From assembly GCF_003573695.1 (NCBI RefSeq), contig NC_039359.1:94733275-94797274 (forward strand): 64,000 bases of DNA, in the 5' to 3' direction. Position 1 is the stretch's first letter. Each line of letters begins with the position of its first letter. Under the pieces are notes generated by a model. The model worked only from the letters and a program-made list of their open reading frames with translations, ran no database searches and was not told where the DNA came from. Position numbers and translations under genes: made by a program. The DNA comes from Papaver somniferum (lineage: Eukaryota; Streptophyta; Magnoliopsida; Ranunculales; Papaveraceae). This document shows positions 24,001 through 35,680 of this stretch, piece by piece.

Positions 24001-25077
24001 CAGTCTGATTTTATTATGTGGGCTCATACCAGGAATGGTATTTTCACTATTAAGTCTGCTTATAGAATCTACATGAATGATACTGCTTCTTCTGAAGACT
24101 CTGCTTTCTGGAGGAAAGTTTGGGGTATCGATTGTTTACCGAAAATCAAGTTTTTTATGTGGAAATTTTTTGCATACATGCTCCCTGTCAATTACTTATT
24201 GCAGTTCTATAACCCTAATGTGGATGTATACTGTCCTCTTTGTCATACTCATGAGGAAACTATCATGCATTTATTCGTAAATTTCCATGTGGTCTCTCGT
24301 ATTTGGTTTGGTCTATCCCTACAGCATCTTGTTCAAACAGATCTTGTCTGGATTGATGATATCTACTGGCATGAAACCAATCTACGAATATCACCCTATA
24401 AAGTCTCTTGGCCTAGTGTTGGAGCTATTATATTATGGTGTATCTGGAAATTGAGGTGTAATGTGATTTTCAGGAATGTTGTTGTAGATTTGAACAAGAT
24501 CATATTGGATATCAAGAGAATGATTTGTTCATACATTGCTCCGCAATTTTTTTCTCCAACTTATTCTTGTGAAGTTAAAATTCCAAAGATTGAAGTTGAT
24601 CATATTATGTTTGTGGATGGGTCTTACAAGGAGTTTAAAATGGGTATTGTTGTTATTTGGTGTAATGGTGTAGGAACAGTAAAAAGGTATAGAGATGACT
24701 TTGGATGAATTCAAGATGCGGTAGGTGCTGAAGCTACTGCTCTAATTTTGGGGATCTCTTGGGCAGAAGAGATGAAACTATCCAAAGTTACTTTTGTTTC
24801 CGATTGTCGCCAACCGGTGGAATTTGTGAATGGCCGTAGTTCTAGCGTGGATTGGAGAAGTGTGGATCTTTTAGAGCATTGTCGGAATTTACTTTCTAGT
24901 AATGTGTCTTTCAAAATTGTGTATATAAATCGGTTAAATAACCCTCTAGCAGACCGGCTTGTACGTCGGGATAGAAGGAGTAGTCTTAAGGATATTTGGT
25001 TCTCCCTTCCAGATTTTCTAAACTCTCTAAGTAGGAAGGTAAACCTGAATGTAACATGTAACTCTTTCCTTTGTTAA
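21038..25077 (+). pseudogene. LINE ORF2: endonuclease, reverse transcriptase, RNase H, broken
   Basis: Starts MKFLCWNINGC (21038), the usual opening of an APE-type endonuclease. VGDFDFIL (about 21441) and SDHSP (about 21711) are endonuclease motifs. Reverse transcriptase: PGPDGFPPGFF (about 22402), LIPKIKN, FRPISLSN, KLDLSKAFDRLEW (about 22730), GLRQGDCLSPY (about 22903), and ADDCMLF at about 23058. A terminal zinc-binding segment (CPLCHTHEETIMHLF, about 24232) precedes RNase H (FVDGSYKEF about 24612; FVSDCRQ about 24795). Lesions: TGA at about 21110 with a frameshift before 21202, loss of about 25 codons with a stop at about 22693, an 11-T run that shifts frame just before the ADD box, and later stops. 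No active enzyme. Confidence 0.9.
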
Positions 25078-25115
25078 TGGAAGGTGTGTTTTCTTAGCCC
25101 AAAAAAAAAAAAAAA

Positions 25116-25131
25116 AGCTACATTTAATTTC
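25116..25131. repeat. right target-site duplication of LINE
   Basis: Identical to 18138-18153 (AGCTACATTTAATTTC). Confidence 0.95.
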
Positions 25132-25501
25132 CACCCAGCAAAACATTGATGTGGGTTTTCACCTATTGATATGAATGGGTCCCACCTAAACATTCCCTAA
25201 AACTGCAGTCTATTGGAAAAAGAACGGCTTAAATGCACTTCAGTTAAAAGTCCACTGAAAAGTGATGGTCCAATGATATACGAATCCAGAAGGACATCCA
25301 CGTAGAGAAAAAGTTGTCTTCATCTTTTTGTTCGTTAAAAGGAGAGGTTATCAGACAGACTCAATCCAAGAGGAGAAGTTAGTATCAACTTTCAAGGTCA
25401 TTTTTTTTGTCTCCTCTTCATCTCTTAACTTCCAAATTCGTGCATAGAAGAAGAAGAGGAACTACATGAAATTCTGATTTATTTATTTTCTTGCTCAAAG
25501 T
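25132..25501 (+). promoter_or_regulatory. upstream region and 5' leader of the SEC14-like gene
   Basis: 370 bases without an ORF, leading to the start codon at 25502. No clear TATA box. The purine-rich GAAGAAGAAGAGGAA stretch just before the ATG is leader-like. Confidence 0.45.
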
Positions 25502-28343
25502 ATGACAATGGTTTCCCAAGAAGCTATCGAGAAGTTGCTTGATTTGATGGAAGAAGGTCAGTTATAGGTTCTGACATTGTTAAATTGTCTTGCATTTTTA
25601 TACTATTTGTCTCGTGGATTGTTGTTTTTGCCGTGCAATGCACTTTAGAATGTTGGGAACTAGTTATCATTTGTGCAATATCAGCCTAACCTCTATCTTT
25701 CTTAGTATGAAAGTATTTTTGCTTATTAGTTTTGTTTTATTTGTAAGATCATAACTAAAAATCCCACTTCATTTTGGTTGCAGTTGAAGAACCTTTAAAG
25801 AAAAGTTTTCAGGTAAGCTTTTCCTTATATAGTTATCTTGTTTATTCATCTCTAAGTTTGGTTGCATTATTGAGAAGATTACTTGTATATATGTAGGCAT
25901 AAACTTTTTGGGTTCTCAGTCACGTACTGTCTTTTTTTATATATATTGTGAGAGAAAGTTGAAACTTCTCATACACTCTCTGCACATTAAAGTGAAACCT
26001 TTTAAAAAATTATTTGTTGTTAGTCATCACTTGGTCTAGATCAATAATTAGTGATCTGTGTTGTATCATTAAGGATCATTCAGAGACCGCCCAAACAAAC
26101 TACCCTAAAATCGTATACATGATTTAGCATATAATAGGCACCCCATATCTTTTCTCGGTAATGGTGGGCGCCGCACGGAAGACATGTGTCCCCTCAAAAA
26201 TATTTGGCCTATGAGAGGAGGAGTGCACAGTTTTGAAGTAGTTAGTTTGGGCGTTTGGAATTTTGGATGTACTAATCATGGTTTGTTTATCTTTTTGTGG
26301 TCGCTACATGATCACTAACTAGTGGTTCATGCCGTGTTGAAAATATGCCAGTCTCATCTTCCGCGTTTGAATGGGTTTTTAGCTGAAACCATATTTTATG
26401 ATGTACAGAATATGCATCAAGGATATCCAACTGAAAGTTTGGTGCGGTTTCTCAAGGCTAGAGACGGGAATGTCTACAAAGCGCATAAGATGGTTTGATG
26501 CATTCTATTTCTCATAAATGGTTTTTGATGTTGGCCTCTTGTTACTAGAGATGGCAACAATTTTTATTCAGTCTTCTCAGTCTGTCCTCGTACTAATATA
26601 ATTAATATCTTTGTTTTGTACTAGCTAATTGATTGCTTGACCTGGAGGGTGGAAAATGAGATTGATAAGATATTAACGGTGAGTTTAAACATGGTCAAGT
26701 CAAGTGCATGGTTCTAATTTAGCCTGCTAGCCATGTCAAATACATTGCCATAGATTCAGAAAATCGCGATGTGATTTTAAGAGGTTTAATTATTAATGGT
26801 CGTTAAAATCCGTCATCAATTCAATAAAAGTTGTCCTTCTTTATGCAGAAACCAATTGTTCCCACTGACTTGTATAGAGGTGTGCGGGATTCCCAGCTTC
26901 TAGGATTGTCAGGTTACTCAAAAGGGGTAACTATCTATTTCTAGTTTGTAGTTCATCTCCATGCTATATTACCCGGTCTCTTGATACTCGTATCGACTAA
27001 ATCCTTTAATCTGTTTTTTTTTCCTTCATATATGTACTGCAACATATGTATCAAACAACTTTCTTGTTTTTAATAGGGCCTTCCTGTCTTTGCTATTGGT
27101 GTTGGGCAAAGTACATTTGACAAAGCTTTGGTGAGAATAAAAATATGCTCTGTTACTTTCATGCAGTTATCTACGTAATGTCTACAATGCTGCAGTTTCC
27201 TAATATTTTTACCTGGATTTTTCTTTCTCTAGGTCCATTATTATGTCCAGTCACATATCCAAATCAATGAATATCGTGACCGTGTTGTGCTGGTAAGTTC
27301 TATATATCATATTTAGAAACTCTTAGCACTTTGCAGTGTACTCCAAGTTCTGATTGTAGCGTTTGGTGCAGCCTCATGCAACAAAGAAGTGTGGACGCTA
27401 TATTGGGACCTGTCTGAAGGTTTTGGATATGACTGGTTTAAAGCTTTCCGCACTCAGCCATATAAAGGTATATCTTGAGCATGCTCTATGTTCTGTTATT
27501 GATCCTTATTTTATTTTCTAAATTTGGTGGTTCGGCCAGTTCTGCAGTAGTCCTACCATGTCTTGTACATAATATGAACTGTTGAAACTTGAAATTGCTA
27601 ATTTTGCTGTGTTATCATCAATTTAGTATCTTGATTTAACCTGTTTGTCTATTGATGCAGCTACTGACTGTAATATCTACTGTTGATGAACTCAATTACC
27701 CGGAGAAAACCGATGTATATTAAATCGTAAATGCCCCATATATATTTTCATCATGTTGGAAGGTTAGTTCAAAAGGAGTTCTCGATTGGAGATTCACTTT
27801 GTGTCAATAGTTAAATTATAATTTTATCGACGAGAAACATCTCTTTTTTAAGCTTAAAAAATACTTCATCAACTTCCACCAGATTGTGAAGCCTCTTTTG
27901 CAAGAACGAACAAGGAAGAAAATTCAGGTGCTCCAAGGGAGTGGGAAAGAAGAGTTATTGAAGGTAAAAGAAGTTTCGACGTAAATACGAGAATGCTTAC
28001 GAAACAGCAAAACTTTGTAACTTTAATTTTTGTGGTATCATTTATATAGGTAATGGACAAGGAATCACTCCCTCATTTCTGTAGGAGAGAAGGTTCATCT
28101 CTCCGTTCAAACCCGAGCAACTGCTTCTCCATGGATCATGCCTTCCACCAACAGCTTTATCATTACATCAAGCAGCAATCTATGAGGAGTCCTACCAAAC
28201 AAGGACCGTTCCACGTAACGTTGCCAGAACCAAACTCAGAAGAAAAATATATTGCAAAAACTATAGAACACGAGTTCCACAACTTTGGTAAGCGAAACGG
28301 TCTCTCTCATTCATTTGAGGGTCTGGAAATCAACGTCGAGTGA
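25502..28343 (+). pseudogene. SEC14-like phosphatidylinositol-transfer (CRAL-TRIO) gene with a premature stop
   Basis: Eleven exons, all with GT-AG borders: 25502-25556, 25784-25812, 26409-26492, 26625-26678, 26849-26926, 27077-27130, 27233-27292, 27372-27467, 27661-27762, 27883-27963, 28050-28343 (987 nt, 329 codons with stop). Family proteins bind and exchange phosphatidylinositol and related lipids at membranes. The CRAL-TRIO N-terminal helix region includes SLVRFLKARD (residues about 38-47); the lipid-binding domain spans about 75-240 (GLPVFAIGVGQSTFD, YVQSHIQINEYRDRVVLP, KVLDMTGLKLSAL). In exon 9 codon 191 is TAA (27721-27723), exactly where relatives have the second Tyr of YYIVN. This removes half of the lipid domain. 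No other lesion or lost splice site was found, so the stop may be recent; read-through, a sequencing error or a truncated product remain possible. Confidence 0.88.
26088..26253. mobile_element. candidate MITE in intron 2 of the SEC14-like gene
   Basis: 166 bases bounded by inverted repeats: CGCCCAAACAAACTAC on the left and the reverse complement of CGCCCAAACTAACTAC on the right (15 of 16). The similarity continues weakly inward. No target-site duplication was recognised, so the superfamily is unassigned. Confidence 0.55.
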
Positions 28344-28598
28344 AACTACGTACTAGAGAAGAAAAATAATACCTGTCCATTTGTAACATCAGTTGTCATC
28401 TCTAAGAAGTGGGTTTGTGATGTTTCTGCAATGTTGATGCTAGATGAGTCTATAAGAAACTCGCCTGCTAGAGTGAATGAAAAAGATGAAGCAGAAGCAT
28501 GAGCCTTGTTTAGTTAAATTTGTGTTCGATTTTGCAGTTTGTACTCTTTAGATTTGTCCTGGTTATATTACGCCACGCAAATACGCTATGTACAGACG

Positions 28599-28604
28599 AA
28601 TAAA
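28599..28604 (+). terminator. AATAAA polyadenylation signal of the SEC14-like gene
   Basis: AATAAA about 255 bases after the stop codon, in an AT-rich 3' region with T-rich sequence downstream. Confidence 0.45.
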
Positions 28605-28913
28605 AATGAAATGTACGTTGTGATCTATGTCAGCCGATTTACGCCGCTCATTTTTTTCTTTTCTTTTTCTTTTTTTGAAGGGAAGAATCTACGCCTGTAG
28701 GTTACAGGTGAGCAAGAGATTTGTTCTTTGATGAACTAAAAAGCCACGACAATATTTATATGGAATAGTCTGTGCTTTTAGTGATGTTTTATGCTATAAC
28801 TAGCTATTTGCGAATATTGAACGCCAAACAGCATAATATAAGATAAAGTGATAAAGCAAAATACAACTTAAAGTAGTGCAGATAACTTATAACAAATTTT
28901 CTCAAGTTAATTA

Positions 28914-30813
28914 TTACATCCCATCCAGCAGCAAAAACTCCCGGATCTTAATCTTTCGGTAATAACAAGTTGAGGACAAAGCATAGACAGGGATAAAATT
29001 TAGTACACACATTACAGCTATCGTGTGATAGAAGAGATCGATCCGACTCTCATCTAGAGTTTCAGCAAACCAAGTCCCACGGGCCACGGCCGTCTTTTTT
29101 CTTGGTAGCTAATCTTAGAGCTAAAACTAAAACTGTATTAAGAAGGGTTCCCATTCCAGTCAAAACTTCAGTGATAGTTGTTGCATAAAAGTTAATCCAA
29201 TTTGAGTATTCGTTTTGGAAGAAAACTTTAAGGCCTTCCCCTGCTAACCCAGTAACGAAACCTAGTGCAATAAACTGAGGAATATATAAGGCAACTGGAA
29301 TATTCGTTTTGTTCTCGACAGCAGTCAATCTTGCAGCCTCTGTGTACTGAGCAATTGTACAAGTACCAATTGAAAAGAACATACCAAGCCCCATTCTAAT
29401 CAATGTTGCAAGTGTTCCTGTTCTTGATCTTCTAGACAAAACACGATAAACCAGATGATCAATAACCAATCTTGAAGTTTTTGTAATACTCTGTAACATC
29501 ATAATGTACACATTTGCATTGCCCATACTAGATGTGTCCGCAGATCCTACTAGATCTTGAAAGAAAGTTTCTCCTGTTGAGTAAACTATACCATACATGA
29601 GGAACGCGAAGCATATTGGAGCCGCGCTTCTAAGATTAGTTCTCGTTATTCCACTGTGATGATTACGGTGCAATGATGTTTCGAATTTCGATGTTTCCTG
29701 CTTTTGGAATGTGTTCGGAATGATCATCCTCATCCTCTGGGGATTGTAACGAACTAAAAGTAGTAGAGGACATGATTGATACAATTTTCCAAGCTAAGAA
29801 ACAAAATGTTGCGCAGGAAAGGATATATATACTTATCTTAAACTGCTCTTTCCATTTTTTTTCATATAGTAACCAAGTAGACAAACCGAAACCTACAATC
29901 TTGGCCCTCATCATAGAAATCGTAGAAAGAATATCGTCTCTCTTTTCATCGTCTTTGTTAGAAACTCGCCTGGCTTGCTTCATTTGAGCTTTCAAGAATT
30001 CTTCGATACATGTGGACAGAAAGACACCGTGGCCTACTGATAGTAGAAATAATGATCCATGCAAGGTTTTGATTGACTTGGGTGTAAAATTCTTAAGAAG
30101 AACCACTAATGCCTGTTGAAAAATGAACTTACATGATTTAATAAGTTGCATTTGAGCAAGAAATTAAAGAAATATTTACCACATGTTCTCCATAGAAATA
30201 GAAATTTCTGATAACTTTAACTTTAGATAAAGGAAACGAAAAATTTCGATCATTTACCAGAATGTAGAATATACAGTTGACCTGCACCATGAGGTAGCAT
30301 CCAACCCTTAATTTACATAACTCTGCAAATATGGCTAGTATCCCACTGATGAAGGCAAATATGTTCACTGTCGCTGCTGCACGTACAGGTGAGTACTTGA
30401 ATACACCGGTGAGATATGTCATCAACAAAAACAATACACCATATTCAACTAGAGCAAGGCCAAAGATAACACCTGCATTCCATGACATATGTATCCTAAA
30501 CCAAAAACAAAGATGTAGTTAGTTAATTTTAGCGAGAATAATAACAATTGCAAGACTATGTTACTATAAAATAAGTAGTGATCCATCTAACCATACACTA
30601 CGCATCCATCTATCTATATCATTCCGACATGACGAAGAATTTAACCATCTACTCACCTTCAACCAAGTAGCACGCCTTGGGTTTATTGAAATAATAGAGA
30701 AACAATCTTCTCATTTCATTAGCGATGGAGGTGTTTCTACGGCTGGTACTAGTATTATCACTGGCAACTTTTGCCGCTTCCTTCTTTCTGCATTCTACTT
30801 GAGTAGCTTCCAT
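28914..30813 (-). pseudogene. NRT1/PTR-family (NPF) transporter, copy 1, frameshifted
   Basis: Proton-coupled peptide/nitrate-type transporter of the plasma membrane or tonoplast (about 530 codons; family usually 12 membrane helices, 550-600 residues). Exon 1: 30813-30657, starting MEATQVEC and ending GTGAGT. Exon 2: 30495-30258, hydrophobic, LVEYGVLFLLMTYLTGV..YSPVRAAATVN, the typical NPF helix 1-2 region. Exon 3: 30112-28914, with a long hydrophilic central loop (to about 29690), then SAAPICFAFLMYGIV...TFFQD and the C-terminal helices, ending SRIDLFY...LLLDGM. Lesions: a 5-base insertion after CAT near 30485 (absent from copy 2) that shifts exon 2, a frameshift near 29690 and another near 29075. 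Exon lengths return to phase only without the 5-base insertion. Substrate unknown. Confidence 0.85.
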
Positions 30814-31930
30814 ACTGTAACGGGTCGTGCTCAACCACATGCAGCTAGGTATTATATACACCAAAAACAAGGTAGACGGTCTAAAACATGAGTCCAGTGT
30901 CACTCTGTTATCGGTGATTCATCACTGGACCCAAATGAGTTCATTATTTCTAGATCTAAGTTTTTGAGCTGTCAGTCTGAATTTAGACCCATATTTTGTC
31001 CCATTTTATTTCCCAAGATAATATTTAATTTTATCACAATATTTTAAGGAACAAGTGTATTCATCACTTGTGGATTATATTATACGTGGTCCTAACTCCT
31101 AGCCAGTACAATCCGTAAACACAAAATTGGTTAAAAAGACCAAAATCAATAATTTCTGGGTGAAAAAGACATTTAAATTTTGATATTGTTTAAATGGACA
31201 AAAATGTAAAAATAGTCAAGATGTAAACAGTTTCATCCTGCCCATTTTCAAATATTTTTTCTTATTTTTAATTTACACAGGATATATCAAGTTTCATCCT
31301 TGCTATTTTTTAAGTTTAAGCCAGGATTAATCCGGTTTCATCCTTGCTATTTTTTGTGTGTCCATTTCACCCATACTAATTTTTACTCGTCCATTAGAAT
31401 CGTGTTTTAAAAATATTTGGACAAAAGACCCATTTTCGGATCCGTAAAATGGTTAGTGGCAGTAAACAAGTACCACCACTAATTATATGCACGTCTAGGT
31501 ATTTGATCTCGAGAAGGGAGGTTTTAATGATAGCCTTGACTACACATAAATCTGTTAAAACTTACTAAAATAGACCAATTGTAGCTAAGTTACCCGGAAG
31601 CAAAACTCCCCCCAATGTTGAACATAATTAAAGCCATCAGTAAACGAGGACTTTGCATTCCACTTGGCCAAGTACAAGTGCAGAGTCAATTGTAAGAACT
31701 GAAACCTAGCTAGTAATTATCCAATACAATATTGAAGGCGGGCGTTAATGATAAGAACGTATTTCAAGAAGCATTGACATAGAAATTAAAACTTACTTGT
31801 GATCGTTATTTCCAAGCAGTGGAAATGTGGAACGAATAAGATTCTTCGAGTCACGATTAAATGGCCAATTTGGAAATTACTTATTCTAGTGACACAACAG
31901 GGCAGCGATCGAAGAAAAACGAAACAACGC
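30814..31930 (-). promoter_or_regulatory. upstream region of NPF copy 1, partly duplicated upstream of copy 2
   Basis: About 31500-31800 matches about 44050-44265 (shared CGAGAAGGGAGGTTT and the following GATAGC-TTGAC), so the duplication included at least 1 kb of promoter. Copy 1 has an extra 31080-31440 segment with two copies of TTTCATCCTTGCTATTTTTT (about 31294 and 31347), probably an unassigned small insertion. Confidence 0.5.
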
Positions 31931-32129
31931 TGCATAATGTGTTATAATCATTGGAATGTTATTTTTGAGGAATAACTAAATTAGTGGATGCATGAATCAA
32001 AATACGACTAAATTGTTATACATTCTTTGTGGTAGCTCCATAATTCGTTATGCATCTTTTTATTTTGTTGGAATGATATTTTTAGGCATATACTACCTCA
32101 TTTCAAAAAAATGGATATTTTCACCGTTT

Positions 32130-33000
32130 TATTTTTGACTAGCATAGGCCAAATTGAAAAAGTGACACTTTCACCGCTATTTCAGAAAAGGCGATAATGT
32201 CGCTCCGTTTCAGAAAAAGTGATACTTTAGCTCTGTTTCATAAAAAGTGATACTTTCGCTTCGTTTCAGAAAAAGTGAGAGCCTGTATGGTACAATTTTT
32301 AAAAACAGTTTTCAAAAATAGTTTTCTACTATTTTAAAAACATACCCTTTTTTCTTTGTTTTCATTTTCTAAAAATTGTTTGGTAGCATAAAAATTGTTT
32401 TTGAAAACCAATGAAAATTTACTAAATCAGATTAAATGTAGAGACTCGTCTAAGAGATAGTGATACTGGCCATGACTCACTTATAGTCATTCTCCCAATC
32501 TCTTATTTTATTCTGAAAAGAAGAAGAAGGAACTAAAAAAGAAAACACATGAAACAATAATTTGTTGTTTTCAAAAACATAAAACAAATAGAAAACATTT
32601 TCTGAAAATGTCCCTACCAAATGTGTTATTTCTTATTTTTAGAAACATAAAACTGTTTTTGAAAACTACACCAAACATGCTCTGATATTTTCGCTCCGTT
32701 TCAGAAAAAGTGATACTTTCGCTCCGTTTCAGAAAAGTGATATTTTCTCTCCGTTTCAGAAAAAGTGATACTTTCGCTTTGTTTCAGAAAAATGATACTT
32801 TCGTCCCGTTTCATAAAAGTGATACTTTCGCTCCGTTTCAGAAAAGTGATACTTTCGCCCCGTTTCAGGAAAAGTGATACTTTCACCCCGTTTCGGAAAA
32901 AGTGATACTTTTGTCATGTTTCATAAAAAGTGATACTTTCGCTCCGTTTCAGAAAAAATGATACTTCCCCGTTTCAGAAAAAGTGTTACTTTCGCTCCAA
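32130..33000. repeat. 28-bp minisatellite interrupted by a MITE
   Basis: Roughly 15 degenerate units built on GATACTTTCGCTCCGTTTC followed by AGAAAAAGT, at 32130-32278 and 32683-33000. The unit includes a purine run (AGAAAAAG) and a CGCTCCG core. No gene is associated with it. Confidence 0.85.
32279..32682. mobile_element. Harbinger/Tourist-like MITE inside the minisatellite
   Basis: 404 bases with inverted ends of about 30 bases (left GAGCCTGTATGGTAC, right end reverse-complements to GAGCATGTTTGGTGT, both continuing into AAAAACAG). Flanked by the 3-base direct repeat TGA (32276-32278 and 32683-32685). The G-rich start followed by TGTTTGGT and a 3-bp duplication are typical of PIF/Harbinger MITEs, although those usually duplicate TTA/TAA. 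Confidence 0.75.
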
Positions 33001-33695
33001 GTTATAGTAATTGGATATTTAAATAGTTATAGTAATCATGGATTTAAAGGGAGGGACAATTTTGTCTAGTGAAAAAGTAACCAAAAAAGGCTGCACGGAA
33101 TTTTACAATCTTTTTTATCAAATTAAACATTTGTGTTACTCTTCATTTTACAAAAAAGTGGCCATAAAAGGGGTTCGGGTCAGTCGGCTCAATTAGTTCG
33201 ATTTTTTATGGGCATGGCAAAGCCATGAGTTTACCATTTTTGCATTGCACCTATTATGAGCATGGAAAAGTGGCAAACAAACCTGGCTAAGTGGGAGGTC
33301 TAGTCTCTACCAAGCGGTGAAGTCTAAACAGAAAAAACGAGGGTATCCAAATATTTCTTTTTTGATTCAACCTATAAGTGCGATACCAAGTGTGATCATC
33401 TATGGACAAAGTCGGGACAATATGATGACTTCATAATCACTTGAGAATAGTTACGTTACAACACCGATTGGCTATAGGATCAAAGTCAAGTGATTATGAT
33501 TGACGTACAAGTGTCATTTACTTTATATAGTAAGACAATCGTAATGCGGAAGTAAAGTAAATGATACAAAAAGATTTTGTTAACGAGGAAACCGCAAATG
33601 CAGAAAAATCCCGAACCTAGTCCAGTTTTAAATACTCTCAGAATAAGCTGTTATACAAAGAACAAAAACCAACATCTTGTAGTTGAGACTAAGTA

Positions 33696-35455
33696 TGTAA
33701 CAACCCGAATTTCTAGCACGACGCATGCTCAAAGATGCGCCATGGCATGAGATGAAGCTTCACTTCAAGTTTCTGTCACGTTAAGAGAAATATTGGCCTA
33801 GATCCAATGTTGCATCATCGTGATGCATTAGGCCAGTTGGGTAAATGGCCTTGAACGTTGCAGCAAAATCATTGCGCATTATGCGGAAGATTGGCCAAGA
33901 GCCAATATTGCACAATCATTGTGCATCAGACCAGAGAGGGCTGGCCAGCAGAGTATTGCTCAATCATTGTGCAACAGCCAGAACGAATGTTGCACAATCA
34001 TTATGCAACATCCAGAACGACTGTTGCACAATCATTGTGCAACATCCAGAACGATTGTTGCGCAATCATTATGCAGCAACAAGAACAAGTGTTTCGCAAT
34101 CATTGTGTGCAACATCCAGAACGAGTGGTGCGCAATAATTGTGCATCAGGCCAGAGAGGGCTGGCCGACAGAGTATTGCACAATCATTGTGCAACAGGGT
34201 AGTGAAGGCCGTCTAGGTGATGTTGTACAATCATTGTGCAACACAGAAGTAAACTCAGCAATCATTGTCGGTTATTCATAAATACATGACAAAGACCTGG
34301 TCTTGGGACTTGATGAAGTCATTTTGCTCCCCTTTCAAAAGTTGCAGAAATTGCAAGTTAACATACATAGGGAGGGGTAGTTGATTGAAGGTGCATATGC
34401 GGACCATGCACCAAGTAAGCTTCATAGCTTATCCGAAAAGATTATAAATGATGCGTAAGTCTCATTTATAGTTGCGTAGCCTTTCCAGTGGGGTATATGA
34501 TGCGAAGGCATCACTATGCCATGTTACGGACCGGATAACGCGCAACCTTTGTGTATTTTGACGAACCAGCCTATATAGACTAGGCCATTACCATTATTTC
34601 TTAGTCACGACCTTGCAAACGAGTTTGTCTTAATTTTTTGTCCCTTCGAGGATGAACTATTGTTTGTGCTTGATCCCTTTAGAGTAGGGAAGGGTACGTA
34701 GGCAGCCACAATGAGTTGCAGCATTTCCGGTCCAGCACTTTGTCGCTCCTATCATCTAATTGAGAGATGATTGCGGAATACTGGCCTCTCATATCATCTG
34801 GCTCGGTATCTCGACACAAGATATGATTTTGGCCAAACATGATGAGGTAAGTTGCATTCCGTTCCTTGGATGCTCATATTTCTTATCAAGGCATTCAATT
34901 TAGGCATGTACCAATGGCTGGCGCATTGGGCATGGCCTCGAAAGTATGCTATATTAATATGAAAGTTAGCGGAGCTTGCATAAGCCTAAGGAAAGTACGG
35001 CATGAGCCTGATAGCTGCACTTTTCGCACGAGAAGGACAAGTTCATGCATATGAGCAATCTACAGCCTATCTGGAGGCTAAAAAGACCCGAGTGTCGTAA
35101 TTTAGCTCAAGACGGGTCTAAATTGATTGGAAACGGACCAATGATCTAGACATGATTCTATGCATCATGGTCTTAGAATTTTAGTCAAATTCCATCGTTT
35201 AGGGCCTCAAAAGGACGTTTTTGTCGTCTTAGGAAAGTTTTTGTTTTCTTAATAAACCCTTCGCGGAATAAGGGTAAGTTGGAACGATGTGGAATCTAAT
35301 TTAGCTGCATCATGCTCCACGAGCAGGCTTGCAAGAGAAAATGGATGTGCATTTGCCTAGCTATAAGGCCCCGTAAGTAGCATCATTATGGCGCACCAGG
35401 GGAGTTATGGCCTTCGCGCCCTGGCGCGTTAGGCGTAATTTTCCGGTCCATCACA
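33696..35455 (+). mobile_element. solo LTR 1 (starts TGTAACA, ends TCACA), TSD AAGTA
   Basis: 1760 bases from TGTAACAACCCG to GGTCCATCACA, flanked by AAGTA on both sides (33691-33695 and 35456-35460), with no internal region beside it. The TGTAACA(C/A)CCC start is common in Ty3/gypsy chromovirus LTRs. A TATATAG box lies near 34571. It is homologous along its length to the reverse complement of solo LTR 2, but 519 bases longer, partly through a palindrome-bearing array at 33905-34245. Confidence 0.9.
33905..34245. repeat. array of 19-bp palindrome within solo LTR 1
   Basis: About nine copies of TTGCACAATCATTGTGCAA (9-base arms, one-base centre) every 32-48 bases, separated by CAGCCAGAACGA-like spacers, with variants at 33908, 33957, 33989, 34025, 34057, 34176 and 34224. 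The array accounts for overlapping three-frame open frames here, which are not genes. Confidence 0.85.
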
Positions 35456-35680
35456 AAGTAGATTATCCCTAGTATCCCTGCGTCTTCGACCTTTTGGTCA
35501 TGCACGTGAATCTCAAGACAGAAATCACTATCTCAAGTTGCTTTACCAAGTAAAATCTTTATGTACTCAACTCTTTTGATCGTATTTCAAACAGTAAAGG
35601 AACAAATCTGTTTGGTAACCACTCTATTCAATCTTTAAGAAAAGATATGTTGAGTCGTCGACAAAGGTTCTTATGTTTAA

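Larger units (their letters stand above)
18154..25115 (+). mobile_element. near full-length L1-type LINE with 16-bp TSD
   Basis: 6.96 kb insertion bounded by a perfect 16-bp duplication and ending in a poly-A tract (about 25101-25115). It has an untranslated leader (about 1.2 kb), ORF1 with a zinc knuckle, and ORF2 with endonuclease, reverse transcriptase and RNase H. The intact TSD and full length suggest it is younger than the other two LINEs here, but both ORFs are interrupted. It inserted just beyond the right side of the MULE. Confidence 0.95.

Noticed and set aside
32701..32886. Minus-strand repeat peptide of 61 codons
   Set aside because: Translation of the 28-bp minisatellite.
33845..34281. 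Three overlapping plus-strand open frames of 97-120 codons
   Set aside because: All three arise from the palindromic array in solo LTR 1; no codon preference or homology.
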